Part shown: piece after piece, positions 7,743 to 12,189 of the stretch | Layout: every line of letters begins with the position of its first letter | Numbering within the stretch: the stretch's first letter is position 1 | Origin: Firmicutes bacterium UBA5389 | Lineage (GTDB): Bacteria > Bacillota > DTU025 | Assembly: GCA_002409965.1 (NCBI GenBank) | Contig: DHON01000084.1 | Span: 1-12,189 of the forward strand | DNA: 12,189 bases | Reading direction: 5' to 3' | The notes under the pieces: generated by a model | What the model was told of the DNA's origin: nothing | Databases searched by the model: none | Seen by the model: the letters and a program-made list of their open reading frames with translations, nothing else | Made by a program: the position numbers and the translations under genes

Positions 7743-8213
7743 ATGAAGTGCTCGCAGTGCGGCACTGAGATGACCATTGAGTTGACTGATGTACCTGCAG
7801 GTTGGAAGCAATACGACCTTCTGATTAGGGGCGTAAGAACCCATGTCTGCAAGGCGTGCGGTCACGAGGTGCTGGAGCCGCAGGATGCTAGAATGGCACA
7901 GGAGTTGTCTCGTGCCCTCTCGGAGATGACCGAAAAACCCGAGATCCTGGATGTATCACAGGTAGCCGACTTGCTCCGCGTAAGCATTCAAACCGTCTAC
8001 AACCAGGTAAAGGCCGGCAAGCTCCCTGCTGTCAAGATCGGCAGGGAATGGAGATTCACACGCTCAGCGGTGATGCAGGTGCTCGCCAATGCCGCGGATG
8101 CATCCCTTAACATCGCGCGTGAAGCAGCCACGACCGTGTACGGTCCCCCCGAGGATGCCGCTGACGCTGGTACCCGCCCAAGCGTTACCGAACCGACCGA
8201 CCCCACTGCCTGA
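7743..8213 (+). CDS. YgiT-type zinc-finger/HTH antitoxin
   Basis: The 156-residue product starts with a YgiT-type zinc finger, with pairs C3/C6 (MKCSQCG) and C36/C39 (VCKACGHEVLEP). A helix-turn-helix of the excisionase/MerR type follows at about 68-107 (ILDVSQVADLLRVSIQTVYN, then AVKIGREWRF). In this layout the protein neutralises the toxin and binds the operon promoter. Residues 117-156 form a low-complexity acidic and Pro-rich tail (GPPEDAADAGTRPSVTEPTD) that I do not associate with the family and may be an extension. ATG 7743 is clear: AGGAGGTGA at 7729-7737 lies five bases upstream and overlaps the toxin stop. An earlier in-frame start at 7701 lies inside the toxin gene and is unlikely. 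Confidence 0.85.
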   Translation: MKCSQCGTEMTIELTDVPAGWKQYDLLIRGVRTHVCKACGHEVLEPQDARMAQELSRALSEMTEKPEILDVSQVADLLRVSIQTVYNQVKAGKLPAVKIGREWRFTRSAVMQVLANAADASLNIAREAATTVYGPPEDAADAGTRPSVTEPTDPTA

Positions 8214-8225
8214 GGTATCAGCCGA

Positions 8226-8315
8226 TGCCTGGGTCACAGGCCCACGCAGTCCCAGCCTAGGCAGTCGCCGCCACAGCATCAAGCACGAATACAGACGCGG
8301 GCGCCAACTGCGCCC
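8226..8315. terminator. Hairpins between convergent genes
   Basis: The 115 bases between the antitoxin stop (8213) and the TAXI/TRAP stop (8329) hold two inverted repeats. TGCCTGGG (8226-8233) pairs with CCTAGGCA (8256-8263) with one G-T pair. GGGCGC (8299-8304) pairs with GCGCCC (8310-8315) over a 5-base loop. The genes converge here, so these may serve as terminators for both strands, though neither has a T tract. Confidence 0.35.
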
Positions 8316-8328
8316 TCTGCGACCCAGC

Positions 8329-9474
8329 TCAGGTCCGTGTCCCGGGTCCGGGACCGGCTCCAACTTCAGGGGTTCCCTTCTTCGCGGCACCCTTCCTCAT
8401 TACGGATGTGAGGTACACTGCGAGCATGAGCGCCAGTCCGCCAAGGTCAGTAGCCCAGCCCGGCACTATTGGCAGAAGCTCATACCATTGCCCCTCAAGG
8501 AGCAGCGCTCGGTTGTACACGAACATGAACGGCACGATGAACCCCGCCATGCCCAGCTTCCATGCACTCCAGCCTGTCTGCATCGGGTTAGCATCGGCGA
8601 TGCCGAGAGCGTGCGATGTGCGCCATTCGTCCCTATTGGCGAAGATGACGTCGAGGAGATGGAACACGTCGTCCTCCGAGAACTTGGCGTTCTTGTGGGT
8701 GAACATGATGACCCTGCTATACGGGGTAAAGACATCGTAGTTTACGTTCGCGTACGCTCCCGCGCCGATCTTGGCCTTCAGGAAGTACGGATGCTCCTTG
8801 TAGAACTTGTCGTCGGCTACCGAGAGCATCCTTACCTTGAAGGATGTGGTGAGGTCGAGCAGGGCCGCTGACTTGAGAGGGTGAGTGCATATCATCGCGT
8901 CGAGCGAACCGTCCCGCAGTGAGCTCACGATTTCGGAGTCGGTGATGTACGAAGGCTTGACACTCTTGTAGTCCAGGCCGTAGTGGGCAAGGACCATTCG
9001 GGCGTCAACCTCGCCGCCGGATCCAGGCGAGCCCACTCCGACCCGCCTGCCCTTGAGGTCCGCCACTGACTTGACTGGGCTATCAGCCGGGACGAAGATC
9101 TGAACCCATGAACCAACGGTGGCAAACAGAGCCTGAAGTCCATCGACTTTCTTGCCCGTGAATATCTCAGTGCCGGTGTATGCAAAGCTCGCGATCTCGC
9201 TCTGTGATATGCCCCATTCTACCTTGCCGTCGTCCATGTTCCGGATGTTGGCCACCAAAGCCGCGCTCGACTCAGCGCTAGCAACAGATCTGTCGGAATG
9301 CTTGTTGATGGTTTCCGCCATCGCCACGCCCATTGGATAGAGCGCGCCTGCTGTGCCTGCGGTCGCGATCACGAACCGGCGCTTTGGAGCCGCCTGAGCA
9401 GCGGCGCCAAGCAGCGTCATGCTTGCGAGGATCAGTACGCACACAGACCTTCTGGTCATACGACTCATTTTCAT
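8329..9474 (-). CDS. TAXI-family TRAP receptor fused to the tail of a TRAP permease
   Basis: Read from ATG 9474 the product is 381 residues. Residues 1-29 form a Sec signal peptide ending near AAAQAA. About 33-290 is a TAXI-type periplasmic/extracytoplasmic solute receptor: FVIATAGTAGALYPMGVAMA, the Q-S motif GISQSEIASFAYTG, DLKGRRVGVGSPGSGGEVDA. From about residue 291 the sequence changes to the C-terminal part of a TRAP permease (IADANPMQTGWSAWKLGMAG, FIVPFMFVYN) with a final membrane helix (LGGLALMLAVYLTSVM) and a Gly/Pro tail. The end of the receptor and nearly all of the permease are missing, so the operon's receptor and permease genes seem to have been joined in frame by a deletion near 8605. 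An ATG at 9492 also exists, but GGAGG at 9484-9488, nine bases upstream of 9474, decides the start. The ligand is unknown. Confidence 0.85.
   Translation of the reverse strand: MKMSRMTRRSVCVLILASMTLLGAAAQAAPKRRFVIATAGTAGALYPMGVAMAETINKHSDRSVASAESSAALVANIRNMDDGKVEWGISQSEIASFAYTGTEIFTGKKVDGLQALFATVGSWVQIFVPADSPVKSVADLKGRRVGVGSPGSGGEVDARMVLAHYGLDYKSVKPSYITDSEIVSSLRDGSLDAMICTHPLKSAALLDLTTSFKVRMLSVADDKFYKEHPYFLKAKIGAGAYANVNYDVFTPYSRVIMFTHKNAKFSEDDVFHLLDVIFANRDEWRTSHALGIADANPMQTGWSAWKLGMAGFIVPFMFVYNRALLLEGQWYELLPIVPGWATDLGGLALMLAVYLTSVMRKGAAKKGTPEVGAGPGPGTRT
8489..8559. repeat. Direct repeat, right copy (TRAP permease segment)
   Basis: Partner of 7096-7166, same orientation. It encodes, on the minus strand, the permease segment AGFIVPFMFVYNRALLLEG inside the fusion gene. 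Confidence 0.8.
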
Positions 9475-9495
9475 TGAACTCCGCCTCCCCATAAT

Positions 9496-10320
9496 CTATC
9501 CTGCGTACTCCGATTCCCCTTCGAGCTCGAACGGAGCTCCAAGGGATGTCATGACCTCGAAGAATGTTGGGAACGACACTTTCGCGTATTCGGCATTGCT
9601 TATGGTTGTAGTTCCGCTGGCCACAAGGGCCGCGCAAGCCGTTGCCATCACGATGCGATGGTCGTGCCTTCCGTCAATCTGCGCGCCCGTAAGGTCAGAT
9701 GTCTCGATTACCAGCCTATCGTCGGACTCCCAGTACAACTTGCCCCCCATCTTCAGTAGTTCCTCGTAGATCGAGCGCGGGCGGTCGGTCTCCTTCAGCC
9801 TCGACGCATGCAGGTTGTAGAGGACGGTGCGCCCCTCGGCCTGTGTGCCAAGTACGGCAAGGATTGGAGGCGCGTCCGGAATATCTCCGCAGTCTACCTC
9901 GATGCCGTGCAGCGACCTGCCGCCGCGCACGCGTATGCCGCCGCGGCCGTTGTCTCGGACCTCAACATCCGCGCCCATTTCACGGAGAATGCGGACAATA
10001 TCCCTGTCGCCCTGTGCATCAAACATGTCCAGCCCGTGCAGGGTGATGTCGGAATCGGTGATCGCTGCAGCCACCAACGGGAAGCATGCCGATTCCCAGT
10101 CCAACGGCACAGTGCCCTCAAACGCCTTCCAGCTCTGGCCTCCGGGTACGTGAAAGAGCCTCCAATCGGTATTGTCGAACTGCACGCCGACCTTCGCAAG
10201 CCAGCGCAGGGTCATGTCGATGTATGGCTTCTCCTGCAGGTCTTCCACTTCTACAGTGACGCCCTTTTCGGTGAGAAGGCCGATCATCAACAGGGGGGTA
10301 AGCCACTGCGAGTTGACCCC
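9496..10320 (-). pseudogene. aroA: EPSP synthase, C-terminal two thirds, fused to ABC transporter sequence
   Basis: AroA joins shikimate-3-phosphate and phosphoenolpyruvate in aromatic amino acid synthesis. The sequence from GVNSQWLTPLLMIGLLTEKG to the stop at 9496 (274 residues, against about 430 usually) matches the family from the middle of domain swap onward. Active-site features of the C-terminal half are intact: the Asp of GDIPDAP, Lys-Glu-Asp-Arg in SRLKETDRPRS and the DHR of GRHDHRIVMA, plus a Lys in YAKVSFP. The whole N-terminal region is absent. Immediately upstream, at about 10318-10325, the DNA becomes the Walker B region of an ABC transporter in another frame. A frame open back to 10383 exists but would add only out-of-frame ABC sequence. 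The TAXI/TRAP gene starts 21 bases after this stop, so both probably shared an operon. The protein cannot be a complete synthase. Confidence 0.88.
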
Positions 10321-11164
10321 AGGAGGAGATGGCTGCCTGAACCTGGGTCTCACTCTCCGCATCCAGTGAGGCAGTGGCTTCATCCAGGAGGATCACCGGC
10401 GCCCTTGAGCAGCGCCCTCGCTATGGAGATCCGCTGGCGCTCGCCGCCGGAGAGTCTCGCGCCGTTTTCGCCGATGACCGCAAGATAGCCCTGCGGCAAC
10501 CCGCAGACGAAGCCGTCGCACTGTGCGGCCTCGGCCGCTGCCAGCACTTCCCCGTTGGTCGCTCCCCTCTTGCCCAGCCTGATGTTTCCCATGATAGAGG
10601 ATCATAGACGCGGGATGCCGCCATCAGGAAGATCAGGTATGTCATCAGATCGGCGCGTCCTGTCGCGAGGAGCTCTCCACCAACCAAGATTACGGATACC
10701 ATGCCAAGGCGCAGCACCATATGGGAAACGGCGACAAAGGACCCGGTCGTCGCTTCCAAACGGACGGCCGCGGCCTCCGCCCTGGCCAGTTTGTCGTCCA
10801 GCTCTCGAAGATACCGTTCATCCTGGTTGCAGGCCTTGATCTCGCGGACGGCTTCCAAGCATTCCTGAATGCCATCGGCGCAGGCCAGTTTGGCGCTGAT
10901 GCTCTTGCGCCCGAATCGATCCTGCAGCCGCCTGGAACCTGCCATAATCAGGACCGCAACCGGCGCCGCCCACAGAAGGGCGAGCGCCATCCTCCAGTCC
11001 ATGCACCAAAGGCCGATGCCGATGAGCTCCTTCAGTAGAAGGACCGTCAGCCCCACAGGGAGCATCAGGTTGATATCCGCCAGAGCGCTGAAAAGGATGC
11101 CCTTCAGCAGACCCTTCACGCCTTGCTCGCTGAGGGCGAAAACGCTACGCAATATGCCCAACAC
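10321..11164 (-). pseudogene. ABC exporter half-transporter, second gene of a pair, broken by deletions
   Basis: GTG 11164, with GGGAGG six bases upstream, begins a half-transporter (membrane domain plus ATPase) of the type that pairs with a sister gene to export drugs, lipids or siderophore-like compounds. The membrane part is readable: LKGILFSALADINLMLPVGL, ISAKLACADGIQECLEAVRE, LVGGELLATGRADLMTYLIF. Three lesions are visible. At about 11018 LLLKELIG jumps to IGLWCMDW, skipping roughly 100 residues of the membrane domain. At about 10594 VYDPLS jumps, with a frame change, to MGNIRLGKRG, losing the end of the membrane domain and Walker A. At about 10395 two bases are missing between ALLKGA and VILLDEATASLD. 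The signature LSGGERQRISIARALL and Walker B remain. The reading then ends by fusion to aroA. No functional protein is expected. Confidence 0.85.
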
Positions 11165-11654
11165 CGACAGCCTCCCTTCCTACCTTCCAGTCGACGGCGG
11201 TCTGGTAGTCCCTCCGCATGGCGCCATACAGGCCGTTCATAGCCAGCAGTTCCTCGTGCGTGCCCTGTTCCTCCACGCGCCCGTTCACGAGCACAATGAT
11301 GCAATCCGCATTGCGTACGGTAGACAGTCGGTGGGCAATGATCAGCACGGTCTTTCCCTGCGCCAGCCGCTCGAACTCCAACTGGATCAGGTGCTCGTTC
11401 TCAGGATCGGCGAAGGCGGTGGCTTCGTCCAGTATGACGATGGGAGCGTCCTTCAGGATCGCACGCGCCAGGGCGATGCGCTGCTGCTCGCCGCCGGAAA
11501 GTGTAGCGCCAGAAAAGGTACGTACAGCGTCCCGGAAGAAGGCGATCTGGTCAGATCCGTGTACCGTGGGAAGGCCATGCAGAAGAGCATGGATGGCGAA
11601 ACAGCATGCCGGTACCGACCGATACCGGCGTTCGGCAGATGCCAAAACGGACAC
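11145..11654 (-). pseudogene. ABC exporter half-transporter, first gene of a pair, ATPase 3' part only
   Basis: Only the back of the nucleotide-binding domain is left (from about 11516 down). It has the signature TLSGGEQQRIALARAILKDA, Walker B with catalytic Glu (IVILDEATAFADPENEHLIQ), the D-loop and the H-loop His (VLIIAHRLSTVRNAD), then VEEQGTHEELLAM and a normal C-terminus. Upstream of FSGATLSGG the frame stays open to 11654 but no longer resembles an ABC protein. The membrane domain and Walker A are missing. The end overlaps the start of the second half-transporter by 20 bases: the sister gene's GGGAGG and GTG lie inside the last codons here, the usual coupled layout of heterodimeric exporters. 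The DPENE motif and close pairing resemble exporters common in Bacillota. Confidence 0.85.
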
Positions 11655-11769
11655 ACGTGGTGTCGGGCGTCCCTACCGCGGCATCTATCCCCCAGCAGTC
11701 GGGCGTGACCAGTTCCCCCATTTGCATACGGAGATTGACTTGTGCTGCAGCCTCACCCCCGGCCACTAT
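11553..11769. other. Unassigned stretch between the ABC fragment and the CRISPR array
   Basis: No gene is recognised. The minus strand stays open in more than one frame and one of them contains MQMGELVTPDCWGIDAAVGT, which reads like protein but matches nothing I know. A strongly degraded CRISPR repeat may lie at 11710-11736. The break of the ABC gene probably lies within 11516-11580. Confidence 0.4.
11710..11736 (-). repeat. Possible degenerate CRISPR repeat at the trailer end
   Basis: About one 61-base unit to the left of the first clear repeat, the sequence CAGTTCCCCCA followed by GCAT and GGAGAT keeps parts of the repeat (GTT, CCCCCA, GC.T, GG.A.AT) with a two-base loss. Roughly two thirds of positions agree. 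Position in register supports it, but similarity is low. Confidence 0.3.
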
Positions 11770-12189
11770 CGCTTCGCCCCCACACGCGTGGGGATATTGT
11801 CTCAACACACGCACCCGCGCGAAGTGCGACCGGTTCACCCCCACACGCATGGGGATATCGTGATCAGCCCTCCCAGAAACCCTTGGCGAAAGCCTTTGAG
11901 CAGTCTCGCGCGATGCCGAAGATGACGGCAACACCCATGACCAGGATGGGGACGCCATACCGGATCACAGCGTAGACCAGCCCAAGCGCCATGCCGATGC
12001 CGAACCACAGGAAGACGCTCCCTAGAAACATGCGATCACCTCCCCGGTTCACCCCCACACGCGTGGGGACATCAGCCCTGCAGATTCGCCCAAGTGTGAT
12101 CACCTCGGTTCACCCCCACACGCGTGGGGACATCGGGCCGGAGTGCCGGCACGAGCTCTACAAGCGCGGTTCACCCCCACACGCGTGGG
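11770..12189 (-). CRISPR. Type I-E-like CRISPR array, trailer end, interrupted by a small gene
   Basis: Five repeats of 29 bases are visible: 11770-11798, 11831-11859, 12045-12073, 12106-12134 and 12167-12189 (cut by the window edge). On the plus strand they read CGGTTCACCCCCACACGCGT then GGGGACATC; on the minus strand this gives the I-E-type order with a CCCCAC/GTGGGG stem and the ending GTGAACCG, so the array is transcribed on the minus strand. The three complete spacers are 32 bases each (11799-11830, 12074-12105, 12135-12166), giving the 61-base period of type I-E. The two right repeats are identical. The left ones carry changes (G to A and C to T in 11831-11859; four or more in 11770-11798), as expected at the trailer end. 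Between 11860 and 12044 there is no repeat but a 55-codon gene. No cas gene or leader lies in the window; both should be to the right. Confidence 0.93.
11864..12031 (-). CDS. Small membrane protein (55 aa) encoded inside the CRISPR array
   Basis: ATG at 12031-12029 has an almost ideal ribosome binding site, GGAGGTGAT at 12035-12043, starting one base from the end of the repeat at 12045. The 55 residues hold two hydrophobic helices, about 3-23 (LGSVFLWFGIGMALGLVYAV) and 26-41 (GVPILVMGVAVIFGIA), with a charged C-terminus (ARDCSKAFAKGFWEG). The charge pattern would put the C-terminus in the cytoplasm. The stop TGA at 11864 is four bases before the next repeat (11859). The gene is on the strand of the pre-crRNA, so it could be expressed from the array promoter. 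The frame is also open upstream through the repeat to a GTG at 12103, but the strong site favours 12031. I know no family for it; a small membrane toxin, a holin-like peptide or an unrelated gene trapped by rearrangement are all possible. Confidence 0.65.
   Translation of the reverse strand: MFLGSVFLWFGIGMALGLVYAVIRYGVPILVMGVAVIFGIARDCSKAFAKGFWEG

Noticed and set aside
8339..8354. Hairpin GTCCCG/CGGGAC
   Set aside because: It lies within the coding tail of the TAXI/TRAP gene (Gly-Pro repeat codons), so the symmetry is probably a by-product of codon content.
8089..8871. Plus-strand open frame of 260 codons
   Set aside because: It overlaps the antitoxin end and runs antisense through the TAXI/TRAP gene. 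Its content (Pro/Arg-rich) is a shadow of the real frames.
9808..10488. Plus-strand open frame of 226 codons
   Set aside because: Antisense to the conserved aroA and ABC sequence.
11218..11925. Plus-strand open frame of 235 codons
   Set aside because: It is antisense to the ABC ATPase and then reads through CRISPR repeats; no protein-like blocks.
11864..12103. Longer version (79 codons) of the array-embedded gene starting at GTG 12103
   Set aside because: It would translate a spacer and a CRISPR repeat, and GTG 12103 has no ribosome binding site, while the ATG at 12031 has an excellent one.

Overview
The window looks like bacterial chromosomal DNA of moderately high GC with strong Shine-Dalgarno sites (several GGAGGTGA-type) and mixed ATG/GTG starts. 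The families present are tandem ABC exporter halves, a TAXI-type TRAP transporter, an IS1182-type transposase, a DUF4258/YgiT-type toxin-antitoxin pair and a type I-E-like CRISPR array. This mix fits a Bacillota (Clostridia-like) organism best. That is inference from protein style, not from a marker gene.

Layout. 1-945: no convincing intact gene; two possible coding fragments. 946-3054 (+): one intact exported S9 serine peptidase with a complete Ser-Asp-His triad. 3069-3097: hairpin. 3204-3631 (-): a Cas4-like C-terminal fragment overlapping a very small Cys-containing reading frame. 3599-4523 (+): an IS1182-type transposase that has lost at least three internal segments. 4699-6894 (+): a TPR-repeat protein interrupted by one in-frame TGA. 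6956-6994: hairpin. 7014-7283 (-): a scrap of a TRAP permease. 7292-8213 (+): a toxin-antitoxin operon with a recognisable promoter. 8329-11654 (-): a run of damaged genes, in transcription order an ABC exporter half (3' part only), a second ABC half with internal deletions fused to the back half of aroA, and a TAXI substrate receptor fused to the tail of a TRAP permease. 11710-12189: the trailer end of a type I-E-like CRISPR array transcribed on the minus strand; its leader and any cas genes lie beyond the right edge.

Two things stand out. First, a complete 55-codon gene for a small hydrophobic protein, with a near-perfect ribosome binding site, sits between two repeats of the CRISPR array, on the strand of the expected pre-crRNA transcript. 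Second, many unrelated genes here carry clean internal deletions or fusions (Cas4, transposase, TRAP, ABC, aroA), some at short repeated bases. This suggests a decaying, deletion-prone region, or a rearranged assembly that should be checked with reads. The S9 peptidase, the toxin-antitoxin pair and the small array-embedded gene look intact.
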